Positions 41,863-51,598 of a stretch of 51,598 bases of DNA are shown here, one piece after another. The notes below the pieces were generated by a model. The model searched no databases and was not told the DNA's origin. It saw nothing but the letters and a program-made list of their open reading frames with translations. A program made the translations under genes and the position numbers. This DNA is from an uncultured Pelagibacteraceae bacterium. Its GTDB lineage: Bacteria; Pseudomonadota; Alphaproteobacteria; Pelagibacterales; Pelagibacteraceae. Numbering within the stretch: the first letter of the stretch is position 1; each line of letters opens with the position of its first letter. The stretch lies in the NCBI GenBank assembly GCA_902604035.1, contig CACKXG010000004.1, forward strand, positions 1 through 51,598, read 5' to 3'.

Positions 41863-42539
41863 GTCTTATAAATTCGCGTTTTCAAATTTTCATGCTTGAT
41901 ACTGTAGATATCACTATTAAAACAAATTCCACCTAAGTCTTCTAAATTTAAATTTTGATTTTCTTTTTCTATTTCTCTTATTAATTCGTAAGTTTTAATT
42001 ATACAGTCCTGTCCAATTTTTTGCCCAATTGGTATATGTTTAATACAAACATTTATTAGATTTGAAACAAAAGATTGCAAATAAGATACAATCGTTAAAT
42101 TTAAGGGTATATCAAAATGTTTGGCTGCTTTTGCAACTGCAATTGGATAAGCAGTGTTTTCTTGAATATTAAAATCCCAACTATCAGCTAACACTTTTCT
42201 AAAAGCATTACCCATTTCAATAGACTCTATTTTTCTTTCTTTGGATGGACAAAGAGATAAGGCCAGTTCATTTAACTCTTCTCCCTGATAGGTATACTTC
42301 ATTAAAATTATATCATTTTTACCAGTGCCATATTTTAAGATGCATTTTAAATAATCCAGAATATCTTCTTTTGACTTAATAAAATTATCATTAATCATTG
42401 CCTCTAAACCATGAGAATATGAAAAACTTCCGACAGGAAATGATGGTGAAAACCAAGTTTGAAGAATTTGTAAAGATTCTTTTAAATCTTTTTTACTTTT
42501 TATTTTAGTGTTTATGGCTATGGGTTCTACCAATTCCAT
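41859..42539 (-). CDS. ureF: Urease accessory protein UreF
   Basis: [24 protein letters not shown], UreF signature; position between ureE and ureG. Confidence 0.94.
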   Translation of the reverse strand: MELVEPIAINTKIKSKKDLKESLQILQTWFSPSFPVGSFSYSHGLEAMINDNFIKSKEDILDYLKCILKYGTGKNDIILMKYTYQGEELNELALSLCPSKERKIESIEMGNAFRKVLADSWDFNIQENTAYPIAVAKAAKHFDIPLNLTIVSYLQSFVSNLINVCIKHIPIGQKIGQDCIIKTYELIREIEKENQNLNLEDLGGICFNSDIYSIKHENLKTRIYKT

Positions 42540-42948
42540 ATGCTCCTCCCTCTGGTTTAAAAGATCTTAAAACTTTCTTAACCTTTCCTCCTAATTTTAA
42601 TATCATTTTTTTTATTACTTCGTCATACTGAATAAAAATTCTATCTTTTTCAATTTGGCATGGCATATGCCTGTTTCCAATATGCCAAATTAATTGCATT
42701 AAATTTTTTCCTTTTATTTCAAGTAAACTCTCTTTTTTGTTTTTGATTAAAATCAAATCTCCACTTTGAAGGCTAAACGCTTGATTTTCTGATAGTGATT
42801 TTGTCTCTGGTAAATTGACTAAAAATTCAAAACCATTATCTGAAACAAGTTTTTTTCTTCTTAAAAATCTCTCATCATAAGATAAAGATATATGATCTTT
42901 TGCTTTATTTTTTTCTATTTTATTAACTACTAAAAAACAATTATCCAT
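42505..42948 (-). CDS. ureE: Urease accessory protein UreE (nickel metallochaperone)
   Basis: [54 protein letters not shown] His-containing C-terminus. Confidence 0.94.
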   Translation of the reverse strand: MDNCFLVVNKIEKNKAKDHISLSYDERFLRRKKLVSDNGFEFLVNLPETKSLSENQAFSLQSGDLILIKNKKESLLEIKGKNLMQLIWHIGNRHMPCQIEKDRIFIQYDEVIKKMILKLGGKVKKVLRSFKPEGGAYGIGRTHSHKH

Positions 42949-42951
42949 AAG

Positions 42952-44658
42952 CTAAAACATAAAATATCTTTGTGCCAAAGGAAGTTCTTTGGCTGGTTCA
43001 CAAGTAATTATTTCACCATCAGCTTTTACTTCATAAGTCTCGGGATTAACCTCAATCTTTGGACACTTGTTATTTAAAATCATATCTTTTTTAGAAATAA
43101 CTCTTGTGTTTTCTACAGGTAACAAGTCTTTTCTTATACTTGCATCATTTAATGAATTTTTTTCAAGAGCTAGTTTGCTTGTGAAAATTACTGAAGATTT
43201 TTCTAACGAAGTCCCAAATGATGAAAACATAGGTCTAGTGTATACTGGTTGGGGAGTTGGAATTGACGCATTCGGGTCTCCCATTTGAGCACAAGCTATA
43301 CTACCTCCTATCAATATCATTTCTGGCTTGACACCAAAGAATGCTGGGTCCCATAAAACTAAATCTGCACGTTTGTTTTTTTCAATACTGCCAATATGTT
43401 TTGAGATTCCATGAGCAATTGCCGGATTAATTGTATATTTTGCTAAATATCTTTTAACTCTAAAGTTATCATTGTCTCCTTTTTCTTCAGGTAAACTACC
43501 TCTTTGAACTTTCATTTTGTGTGCAGTTTGCCAAGTTCTAATTATAACTTCTCCAACTCTACCCATTGCCTGACTATCTGATGCAATAATTGAAAAGGCT
43601 CCCATGTCATGGAGAATATCTTCTGCTGCTATTGTTTCTCTTCTTATTCTACTTTCGGCAAATGCTACATCCTCTGGAATAGATTTATCGAGATGATGAC
43701 AAACCATAAGCATATCCAAATGTTCTTCTATTGTATTGACTGTGTATGGTCTGGTCGGATTTGTTGAAGAAGGAATAACATACTCTTCTCCACAAACTTT
43801 AATTATATCTGGTGCGTGTCCACCACCGGCACCTTCTGTATGAAAAGCATGAATAGTTCTTTTGTTAATTGCTTTGATAGTATTTTCTACAAACCCACTT
43901 TCATTTAAAGTGTCTGTGTGAATCATTACTTGCACATCATTTTTGTCAGCAATATTTAAACAATTATCAATTGCTCCAGGAGTGGTTCCCCAATCCTCAT
44001 GTAATTTTAAAGCTGAAGCTCCTGCTAGAATTTGTTCCTCAAGTCCCTCTGGTAATGAAGAGTTTCCTTTTCCTGCAAAAGCTAAATTCATAGAAAAACC
44101 ATCAGCAGATTGAATCATTCTTTGTATGTGCCATGGTCCAGGTGTACAAGTTGTTGCAAGTGTACCGTGAGCCGGTCCAGTTCCTCCTCCAAGCATAGTT
44201 GTAATGCCAGAGTGCAATGCATCATCAATTTGTTGGGGACATATATAATGAATGTGACTATCAAAACCCCCTGCCGTTAAAATTTTTCCTTCACCAGCAA
44301 TTATCTCTGTTCCTGGACCAATAATAATATTTACTTTAGATTGAGTATCTGGATTACCAGCTTTACCGATTTCAAATATTTTTCCATCTTTTAAACCAAC
44401 ATCAGCTTTATAAATTCCATTTACATCAACTATTAAAGCATTTGTAATAACTGTATCAGCGGCTCCCTTTTCTCTACTAGTTTGTGATTGGCCCATCCCA
44501 TCTCTTATTACTTTTCCACCACCAAACTTTACTTCTTCACCATAAGTAGTTAAGTCGTGCTCAACTTCTATAAATAAGTCAGTATCTGCAAGCCTTACTT
44601 TATCTCCTGTAGTAGGCCCATACATATCCGCATAAGCTGCTCTAGAAATTTTAGCCAT
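42952..44658 (-). CDS. ureC: Urease alpha subunit
   Basis: [76 protein letters not shown]. Confidence 0.99.
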   Translation of the reverse strand: MAKISRAAYADMYGPTTGDKVRLADTDLFIEVEHDLTTYGEEVKFGGGKVIRDGMGQSQTSREKGAADTVITNALIVDVNGIYKADVGLKDGKIFEIGKAGNPDTQSKVNIIIGPGTEIIAGEGKILTAGGFDSHIHYICPQQIDDALHSGITTMLGGGTGPAHGTLATTCTPGPWHIQRMIQSADGFSMNLAFAGKGNSSLPEGLEEQILAGASALKLHEDWGTTPGAIDNCLNIADKNDVQVMIHTDTLNESGFVENTIKAINKRTIHAFHTEGAGGGHAPDIIKVCGEEYVIPSSTNPTRPYTVNTIEEHLDMLMVCHHLDKSIPEDVAFAESRIRRETIAAEDILHDMGAFSIIASDSQAMGRVGEVIIRTWQTAHKMKVQRGSLPEEKGDNDNFRVKRYLAKYTINPAIAHGISKHIGSIEKNKRADLVLWDPAFFGVKPEMILIGGSIACAQMGDPNASIPTPQPVYTRPMFSSFGTSLEKSSVIFTSKLALEKNSLNDASIRKDLLPVENTRVISKKDMILNNKCPKIEVNPETYEVKADGEIITCEPAKELPLAQRYFMF

Positions 44659-44963
44659 TATAATTTCCCCATAACTTTCTTATTGAACCCGTAAATTTTT
44701 TTTGATCCATTTATTTCTATAAGCTCAACATCTTTAGATTGACCTGGCTCAAATCTTACAGCGGTTCCTGAGGGTATATTTAATCTCTTTCCATATGATA
44801 ATTTCCTATCAAATACTAAATACTCATTTGTTTCAAAAAAATGGTAGTGGCTTCCAACTTGCACAGGTCTATCTCCAGAATTAGAAATTTTAATTTTAGT
44901 AATTTTGGAGTCTTTATTTAGGTTAATTTCCTCTTTTTTTGTAATTACTTCGCCTGGCTTCAT
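44658..44963 (-). CDS. ureB: Urease beta subunit
   Basis: MKPGEVI...[20 protein letters not shown]...[22 protein letters not shown]. Confidence 0.98.
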   Translation of the reverse strand: MKPGEVITKKEEINLNKDSKITKIKISNSGDRPVQVGSHYHFFETNEYLVFDRKLSYGKRLNIPSGTAVRFEPGQSKDVELIEINGSKKIYGFNKKVMGKL

Positions 44964-44971
44964 AATAATTA

Positions 44972-45274
44972 TTACCTAATAGGTTTGTGCACAGTTACTA
45001 ATTTAGTTCCATCTGGAAAAGTAGCCTCTACTTGAACTTCCTTCACCATATCTGGAATGCCCTCCATACAATCCTTTTTTTTAATAACATGTGCTCCTGC
45101 CTCCATGAGTTCTGCAACACTTTTACCCTCTCTAGCTCCCTCTACTACAAAATCTGTTATTAAAGCTATTGCTTCTGGATAATTCAATTTTATACCTTTT
45201 GACAATCTATTTTTAGCAACAATTGCTGCAAGACTTATTAAAAGTTTATCTTTTTCTCTAGGAGTAAGTTTCAT
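44972..45274 (-). CDS. ureA: Urease gamma subunit
   Basis: [59 protein letters not shown]. Confidence 0.98.
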   Translation of the reverse strand: MKLTPREKDKLLISLAAIVAKNRLSKGIKLNYPEAIALITDFVVEGAREGKSVAELMEAGAHVIKKKDCMEGIPDMVKEVQVEATFPDGTKLVTVHKPIR

Positions 45275-46084
45275 TTATATATTCCATACTTTTGGTATTT
45301 TTGAACCATCAAAAAAATAAGGCAAAATTTTATTAATTGCAAATTTAAGATTATAACTATCTTTAGATAAAAGTCTTACGATCAATTTATTATCCCAATG
45401 AGAATAATTTGAAGTTGTATTTTCATTGTTAGTTAAAGTTTCAGACAGATTATTTACTTTATTCAAAAACTTATTTCCTACAATAATAATTGTCGCAACT
45501 GCAGAATTTTTATTTAATGTCGAAAAACTATTCAAATATTTTTTCTCAAATAAACCTGTATTTATTGCTTCTGTATGAATTAACTTTTTATCAATATTAA
45601 TATTCCAAAAATCTGAAAAATATCCCCTTTCAAACTCTTCCTTCATAGAAGTTCGTCCAAAAATAATATTTTCACAAAGGAATAAATTTGAGTCTTTTGA
45701 TAAATTAAAATTAATTTTTCTTTTTAAATTACAATTATTAAATAAAATTAATTCTTTAGGTAACCAAAATAAACTTGAATTATTTAATAAATTTAAATTA
45801 ATTTCTAAATTGGCTGGATTACCAAAACCACTATAAATTTTTTCTGCTGCCTGTGTTGAAATACAAAGTTTCGAACTATCAATTTCAAATTCGTAGTCGT
45901 ATTCATCTCCAGAAGTAATTCCACCAGCAGAATTAATAAGCATCAATTGTTTTAAATTTTCATGAAAATCTGGCATCAAAGCTTTTAAAGATCCTTGCTG
46001 ATATAGTTTTTGTAAATTTTGATCTTTTATTTTTATTTCTAATCTGCCTTTAGATTTTTCTAGTTTTTTTTGACTTATATTCAT
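45275..46084 (-). CDS. ureD: Urease accessory protein UreD/UreH
   Basis: LMLINSAGGITSGDEYDYEFEIDSSKLCISTQAAEKIYSG. Confidence 0.94.
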   Translation of the reverse strand: MNISQKKLEKSKGRLEIKIKDQNLQKLYQQGSLKALMPDFHENLKQLMLINSAGGITSGDEYDYEFEIDSSKLCISTQAAEKIYSGFGNPANLEINLNLLNNSSLFWLPKELILFNNCNLKRKINFNLSKDSNLFLCENIIFGRTSMKEEFERGYFSDFWNINIDKKLIHTEAINTGLFEKKYLNSFSTLNKNSAVATIIIVGNKFLNKVNNLSETLTNNENTTSNYSHWDNKLIVRLLSKDSYNLKFAINKILPYFFDGSKIPKVWNI

Positions 46085-46171
46085 GACATTATCCTAGCAC
46101 AAAAAATCCTATTTATAGTTTGTCAATTTTTATAGCTTGAATTATTTATCTTTTTAAATAAAAAAGAGAGC

Positions 46172-46393
46172 ATGCAGAACCAAGAAATAATCAAAATAAT
46201 TGAAAACCTTAAAGGGCGAAGAGATTATGAGGAAAAAAGAGCCTCTAAGTTAGGCTTCGCATCTCTTTATGAGTACTTTGAGGATAAAATTGCAAAAAAA
46301 CAAAAAGCTCTTGAGGAAGAACAAAAAGAATTAGAAGCTGCAAAAGCTGACAATCAACCAAAAGCTGCTAAAAAAAGCTGCGGTTGCTGCTAA
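46172..46393 (+). CDS. Small protein with coiled-coil-like middle and C-terminal CGCC
   Basis: 73 aa ...KKQKALEEEQKELEAAKADNQPKAAKKSCGCC*; SD-like AGAGAG before the ATG. Confidence 0.7.
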   Translation: MQNQEIIKIIENLKGRRDYEEKRASKLGFASLYEYFEDKIAKKQKALEEEQKELEAAKADNQPKAAKKSCGCC

Positions 46394-46402
46394 TCAAAAT
46401 AA

Positions 46403-47407
46403 TTAAAAAGGTCTAGGATTTTGTGGATAGCCAAGATTTTCACAGGTTGCTGGTTTATCACCGTCACCAGACGGAATACAAAAATTAACAGATATTGCTC
46501 CATGAACTTGAGAGTTGTTAGTTAGTTGATTTATGATTTCATCACATCCACTCCATAAATCATCACATTTATCTGCTTTTCCAACATTAGAATAACGAAT
46601 GACTGCATCTTTAATTTCTAAACCTTGATCAGTAGCATCTGTCATATAGTTTCTGTAAGGACCAAATTTAAACCTTACTCTTGAAGCTCCTCCTAAAACA
46701 TCTCCAAAGTAACTAGATCTTAATTTTCCATCAATCCACAAATGTAAAAAACCATCTTTGGCCCATTTGGCGTTAATTAACAGGTTTACCCATTTACCTC
46801 GTAAAGGAGAAAATCTATCATCAAGATGAATTCCATAACTGTCAAAATAATATTGTTCTCCAGCCTCATTTGGTGCCACTTTATAATTTGAGCCATTCCA
46901 CATCCATAAAATACTATTATTATTTATATTAAATGATGGTCCTACGGCCTTTTCTCCTTCCTTTCCATAAATCATCTTAAAATCAAATAAAGAGATATTA
47001 TGCTTTGATGTATTAAAATTTTTTGGAATAAAATAACCAACTCGATACCATTTAGTTTTTCCTTTTTTAGTTGTATATTTTTTAGGTTCATGAATTTGGA
47101 AACGCTGAGCAAAACCTGGTCTGCCCCATCTACTCCAGTCTAATTTATCACCTACATCAGAGTAGCTTAAATTAAATTCAATTCCTTTTTCTGCAACTCC
47201 CATACCATCTTCAATTTTATCAAAAAACTTATAGAGCCCAGATCTGTTAGGAACATTTCTACTATTAAAAACCATTTTACTTTTGGATTGAGCTCTTAGA
47301 ACATAATTATCAAAATCTTTCTTCTCTTGCTTTTTCATTTTGTTTGCATATGAGAATGATGGAACTGAAATTAAAATAATAACTAATAATGATAAAATTT
47401 GTTTCAT
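46403..47407 (-). CDS. Secreted polysaccharide-lyase-like protein (heparin lyase I-like fold, tentative)
   Basis: Signal peptide; KWYRVGYFIPKNF...GKWVNLLINAKWAKDGFLHLWIDGKLRSSY...VRFKFGPYRNYM. Confidence 0.6.
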   Translation of the reverse strand: MKQILSLLVIILISVPSFSYANKMKKQEKKDFDNYVLRAQSKSKMVFNSRNVPNRSGLYKFFDKIEDGMGVAEKGIEFNLSYSDVGDKLDWSRWGRPGFAQRFQIHEPKKYTTKKGKTKWYRVGYFIPKNFNTSKHNISLFDFKMIYGKEGEKAVGPSFNINNNSILWMWNGSNYKVAPNEAGEQYYFDSYGIHLDDRFSPLRGKWVNLLINAKWAKDGFLHLWIDGKLRSSYFGDVLGGASRVRFKFGPYRNYMTDATDQGLEIKDAVIRYSNVGKADKCDDLWSGCDEIINQLTNNSQVHGAISVNFCIPSGDGDKPATCENLGYPQNPRPF

Positions 47408-47421
47408 TAAATTTAGTTTAA

Positions 47422-48573
47422 TTAAATTTTAAAAAGTTTATCAGATAAATTTGGTAAATTTTCACCCCAGAAAACTTCTTTAGTGATTTTTTTGAAATCT
47501 ACATCAAAAACTGTAGACATTGCTGAAGCATAAATAGCTCTTGAGTCTATTGTAGAATTTAAATCTCTTCCTTCAAATAATTCCTTTTTCTTTAATCCTG
47601 GCCAATCGGTGTGAACTTGTGCTTTTTTAACAAGTCCTCCTGCCATTAGAATGGCTGAACCGTAACCATGCTCTGTTCCATTACTACTGTTCTGCTTAAT
47701 TGTTCTTCCAAACTCAGTTAGGGTTAAAACTAAAGTATTATTAAATGCCTCTTCAGACATAGAAGATTTTAAAGATCTTACAATGTTATCATAATCTGAT
47801 AGGCAATCTGCATGAGCTCCATCTGTTGCTCCTTGAGCTGCATGAGTATCGAAACCATCTACTTCAAAAACTGCAACTTTTGGCCCATCAGGTTTTGATA
47901 ACTCTGTACCAGCACTCGAAGCTAAAATCCAAGCATCATCTCTTGATCTATTGTTAAAATCTCTTGTTAAAATTATTTCAAGATTGTCACTTAATAATTT
48001 TTCATCGTGCTCTTTATACGCTTGTTTTATTAATTCTAGAGTAGCAGGATATGGCAAACTACGACCTACAGGAAAATAATTATTGTTCATTGGAACACCT
48101 CTAATTAATAGAGGCATAGGTAGAGCTAAAGCTAATCCTTGTCCTGTTAATCCAGCTGTTTTCATTCCTCTTCCAAGCCAACCTGTTTTTTCTTGGTAAG
48201 GTATTTTACCACCTGACTCCATTAAATTTTGACCGTCAAAATGTGATCTACCTGTGTAAGGGATATTTGTTGCATGCACAGCTGCACTTAAATTTTGATC
48301 CCAAAGACTTTTGAAGGTTTTTAATGCTGGATGTAAATCAAAATCTGTCGTTAATTTTAAAGTTCTATCAAGATTGATTTTACTTCTCAATTTCTCAAAA
48401 TTTTTGTCACCTTTAACCGGAATAGCACATAGACCATCCATTCCTCCACGTAACATTATTATTACCAAATTTTTCTTTTTGCCTGAATTTGCATAACTAT
48501 GAGCACTGAAACCAGCAAAATAAAGTGAAGTTAAAGCTGTAGTTTTTAAAAAATCTCTTCTTGATATCTTCAT
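47422..48573 (-). CDS. DUF1501 protein with Tat signal
   Basis: MKISRRDFLKTTALTSLYFAGFSAHSYA twin-arginine signal; VIIMLRGGMDGL; GRSHFDGQNLMESG; LTLTEFGRTIKQNSSNGTEHGYGSAILMAGG. Confidence 0.92.
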   Translation of the reverse strand: MKISRRDFLKTTALTSLYFAGFSAHSYANSGKKKNLVIIMLRGGMDGLCAIPVKGDKNFEKLRSKINLDRTLKLTTDFDLHPALKTFKSLWDQNLSAAVHATNIPYTGRSHFDGQNLMESGGKIPYQEKTGWLGRGMKTAGLTGQGLALALPMPLLIRGVPMNNNYFPVGRSLPYPATLELIKQAYKEHDEKLLSDNLEIILTRDFNNRSRDDAWILASSAGTELSKPDGPKVAVFEVDGFDTHAAQGATDGAHADCLSDYDNIVRSLKSSMSEEAFNNTLVLTLTEFGRTIKQNSSNGTEHGYGSAILMAGGLVKKAQVHTDWPGLKKKELFEGRDLNSTIDSRAIYASAMSTVFDVDFKKITKEVFWGENLPNLSDKLFKI

Positions 48574-50006
48574 GCTTTTAAAAACTCCGGGTGGTTAAAA
48601 AGTAGAGTATGTTTTTCAACAGATCTATTTTTTTGATTTAAGTATTTCATTATTTTACTTGGGTTGTCAAAATTATTTTCAACCATTTTCACATAATATT
48701 CTGTATTTTTATTATTTTCCATTTTAGCAAAATTATAACTTGCTTTTGCATACACCAGTCTTCTAATTAATAATTCCGGAGAAATCCAATCAGCAGAATG
48801 GTCTGACCAACCATTTGGTTGTTTTGCTCTGTAAGGATGATGGCCAATATTTTGTAATAACCACTCAGGTTCTCGTTGTGAGTCGAATGGTCTTTGACCA
48901 AGTTCATATTTATCCATTAGATCTGGTGAAGGTGGCCAATTCAAATCTGCAACTTTTGCGACTTGGATTAACCAATTCTCAGGTGTTTGAAATTTTTTAT
49001 ATTTGTCATTGTATTCAAAAGCTACTTTAATTGCTGCTTTATGAATTTCAGGAATAAATCCATCAAATTTTTTGAAGGCATCAATGATTGGCTGCTTCAT
49101 CTCTTTTGTAGGTTCATCTGTGATTAAAAATCTACAAAGTCTTTCTGCAACAAAGTCTCTACAGTTAGGATGATTTACTAAATCTTTAACAACAACAGCT
49201 AATGCTTTTTTGCCCTTTTTATATTCTTTTCCTAAAACATTTTTTTTACCTCTTTGATGATATTCAGAGTTGAACCAGACATTGCCTGTTTCTAAATTTT
49301 TTTTACTCCATCTATGTTGCCAGCCAGTCATAATATATGCCAGCTGAATTACATCTTCTTGGGTATAGCCAGCTTTTGGGGATACTGTATGAAGTTCTAA
49401 TAATTCTCTAGCATGGTTTTCATTGATTGTTGCAGGTTCTTTTTTTCTTCGCCTCCATTCTTCTCCAGCAGTAATACTTTTTGGTCCAGCACTTTCACTA
49501 TTATCTAAATGATGTATCATGGCCCAAGAAGTAGTTACATCATAAACCATTTTTTCAAATGATTGATTTAGATTTGGTCTAATAATTTCTCTTTGATATG
49601 CACCTGTTGAATAATTTGCTAAAAAATCTTTTTCGCTGATAGCAAAAAAGTTTCCCCAAAACATCCATAGTTTTGCTAAAACTGGATGACTACTATTAAT
49701 TCCTTCATTGTGTCTGATCGAAATTTCCAATGATTCCCAAAACTTTTGACCAGTTTTGTGTCTAAGTATATCTTTATGAGTTTTGTATAGTGTTTTGTTA
49801 TCCTTATACTTTTTTCTTAATACTTTTCTGTCACCATAAACCCAGTCTCTATAATGTTTTCTTAATTCTTTTTCGGAATATATTTTACCTTTCCAAGATA
49901 ATTCTGGTACATCATTTACTTGATCAAGGGCCCACTTCAAAGGATCAGAGGGAGCTTGCTCATTGGGTCCAATACCGAAAGCAACTTTTCTAAAAAAGTT
50001 TTTCAT
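48570..50006 (-). CDS. DUF1800 protein
   Basis: SAGPKSITAGEEWRRRKKEPATINENHARELLELHTVSPKAGYTQEDVIQLAYIMTGW; overlaps the DUF1501 start. Confidence 0.92.
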   Translation of the reverse strand: MKNFFRKVAFGIGPNEQAPSDPLKWALDQVNDVPELSWKGKIYSEKELRKHYRDWVYGDRKVLRKKYKDNKTLYKTHKDILRHKTGQKFWESLEISIRHNEGINSSHPVLAKLWMFWGNFFAISEKDFLANYSTGAYQREIIRPNLNQSFEKMVYDVTTSWAMIHHLDNSESAGPKSITAGEEWRRRKKEPATINENHARELLELHTVSPKAGYTQEDVIQLAYIMTGWQHRWSKKNLETGNVWFNSEYHQRGKKNVLGKEYKKGKKALAVVVKDLVNHPNCRDFVAERLCRFLITDEPTKEMKQPIIDAFKKFDGFIPEIHKAAIKVAFEYNDKYKKFQTPENWLIQVAKVADLNWPPSPDLMDKYELGQRPFDSQREPEWLLQNIGHHPYRAKQPNGWSDHSADWISPELLIRRLVYAKASYNFAKMENNKNTEYYVKMVENNFDNPSKIMKYLNQKNRSVEKHTLLFNHPEFLKA

Positions 50007-50008
50007 AT

Positions 50009-50878
50009 TTATTTTATTTTATCAATATCGTGAATATTTGTTAAGGAATTATTAAATTCTTCAATATTCTCTCTTAAAGCTAAACTAGAAATTGAATAAA
50101 TCATTATCAATAACAAAACTAATGGCAATGAAGTTATTACTGAAGCATAGCTTTTGATAAGCAATATATAAAAAATAATAAATAAAGCCGATCTTATCAA
50201 AACAGTTTTTCTAAAAACACTTATAATTGATAGTGAATGTTTTAATAAATTAAAAAAACTCATTTGAGATGGGCCAAAATATCTTTTTCCTCTAATAGAT
50301 GGCATTGAAACAAGTTCTTTCTCTATTTTTTTTAGTGAGCCAGAAAAACTATTCCACGTAGCTTTTTCATCTAGTAATTTCTTTACAGTTGATTTGGATA
50401 AACATGTAAAATTACCATATTTAATTGATTGTCCTGTAAAAGCTAAAGTTAGAAATTTATGAAATTGATAACAAGTTTTAAAAATTATTCCCTCAGATCT
50501 TTTTACCCTCTCACCTATAATAGATTTTTCGCCAGATTGTTTAGAAAGTTCAATAAAATTTTTTATCTCTTCAGGTCTATCTTCTCCATCTCCATCCATG
50601 GGAATTACAAAATCAAATTCTTTTTTTTCATAAATATATTTTAAGCCTGAAGCAATACATCTTGCATGGCCTCTGTTCTCTTTCATATTAATTATCTCAA
50701 TTGAATTAATATTTTCAATATTAGGGTAGGTATCAACTATCTGTTGAGAAGAAGCATCATTTATCACAACTAATGATATCTCATGATTTAAGTCTTTTAT
50801 TTCACTATTAATATTCTCAATCAATAATTTTAATGATTCTCTGTCATTGTAAATTGGAATTAAAATTACATATTTCAT
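50009..50878 (-). CDS. Glycosyltransferase family 2
   Basis: VILIPIYNDRESLKLLIENI...ISLVVINDASSQ...DFVIPMDGDGEDRPEEI; C-terminal TM segments. Confidence 0.9.
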   Translation of the reverse strand: MKYVILIPIYNDRESLKLLIENINSEIKDLNHEISLVVINDASSQQIVDTYPNIENINSIEIINMKENRGHARCIASGLKYIYEKKEFDFVIPMDGDGEDRPEEIKNFIELSKQSGEKSIIGERVKRSEGIIFKTCYQFHKFLTLAFTGQSIKYGNFTCLSKSTVKKLLDEKATWNSFSGSLKKIEKELVSMPSIRGKRYFGPSQMSFFNLLKHSLSIISVFRKTVLIRSALFIIFYILLIKSYASVITSLPLVLLLIMIYSISSLALRENIEEFNNSLTNIHDIDKIK

Positions 50879-51598
50879 CTATTTTGATCCTACACAAACA
50901 CTATCAAGACACATATAATCTTTCAATTGATCAAGCTTATCTCTCTCAACAAAACCCTCCCAAACTGGTCTTGATTTTAAATGATATGACAGATTTCCAG
51001 CATTCCATTCATCTCCTAAAACTACATTTATTTTTGTATCAAATTGCTGATCCCAAACATGTTGAGTTTTTATTGCAATTTCTTTTCCTGGATAATCAGT
51101 TCTCTTATCATCTTTTGAAATTGAAACATACGTATAAAGCGCAGGTGATAAAAAGAAAATGAAAATAAACCCAATCATGAATGGTTTTAATTTTTTAAGA
51201 TTAACTTGAGCTTGTAATAAATAAACAAACAGTGTGCCAAAAAATAAATAAAAAGGCGTCATCCACATAGTTCTTATTTTTGATCCAGTAATTAACGAAG
51301 TTAAAAACATTAAAACGATAGGTAAAATATTAATAGCTACTAAAAAAAGTAATTTTTTGTCCTTAAAATTTAAATTCAATTTAATTTTTTTAACTAATAA
51401 TCTGCATAATATTAAAAAAGGAATTAAGATCCCTACTTGTTTTAACAAAAATATCACAGGAAATTTAATATGATCTAAAAAGATAGATTGTTCTAAGCCA
51501 GTTCTAGCTAATCCATAAGTAATAGTAATAAAATCATTTTTATAGAGCCATATAAAATGTGGAACTAAAACTACCAAGAAAACTTCAAGCGTAATTAA
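50879..51598 (-). CDS. Integral-membrane glycosyltransferase-like protein (ArnT/GT39-like), N-terminus beyond the window
   Basis: Frame stays open to base 51598 upstream of the listed TTG at 51577; PHFIWLYKNDFITITYGLARTGL is typical of GT39 proteins, with a soluble C-terminal domain. Confidence 0.7.
   Translation of the reverse strand, partial: LITLEVFLVVLVPHFIWLYKNDFITITYGLARTGLEQSIFLDHIKFPVIFLLKQVGILIPFLILCRLLVKKIKLNLNFKDKKLLFLVAINILPIVLMFLTSLITGSKIRTMWMTPFYLFFGTLFVYLLQAQVNLKKLKPFMIGFIFIFFLSPALYTYVSISKDDKRTDYPGKEIAIKTQHVWDQQFDTKINVVLGDEWNAGNLSYHLKSRPVWEGFVERDKLDQLKDYMCLDSVCVGSK

Noticed and set aside
1-51598. CRISPR arrays, insertion sequences, prophage genes, toxin-antitoxin or defence systems
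   Set aside because: Looked for repeat-spacer periodicity, transposase/integrase/Cas/restriction motifs and terminal inverted repeats; none seen in the ORF set or by eye. A homology search would be needed to exclude divergent cases.

Overview
The window is about 51.6 kb of very AT-rich, gene-dense DNA. It looks like a streamlined SAR11/Pelagibacterales (Alphaproteobacteria) chromosome; that assignment is inferred from composition, gene content and the tandem glycine riboswitch on gcvT, not from a search. Main content in order: a formate dehydrogenase alpha subunit cut by the left edge; SelO; a methyltransferase and a membrane protein; a DAO-type oxidoreductase; TspO; SDR; a DUF3833/Cfa-like/DUF1365/FAD lipid-modification cluster; gcvPHT behind a tandem glycine riboswitch; EamA; pxpCBA; a TRAP transporter; TerC; panB; gloA; guaA-TPR-guaB; rlmE; GT9; pssA-psd; icd; alaS; recA; tolC-like; a glycerate-kinase-like gene; GFA; VOC; umuDC; a complete ureDABCEFG operon; a small CGCC protein; a polysaccharide-lyase-like protein; DUF1501/DUF1800; and glycosyltransferases running off the right edge. 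I saw no tRNA, rRNA, CRISPR array or mobile element. The strongest observations are: (1) a 12-nt perfect complementarity that would mask the gcvT start codon and is mutually exclusive with the P1 stem of glycine aptamer 2; (2) a gap-free co-oriented run from that riboswitch through gcvTHP into a lipid-modification cluster resembling furan-fatty-acid/photooxidative-stress genes; (3) an IMP dehydrogenase that appears to lack its CBS regulatory module; (4) SOS-like operators at recA and umuD; (5) seven of seven convergent gene junctions with 10 nt or less between stop codons.
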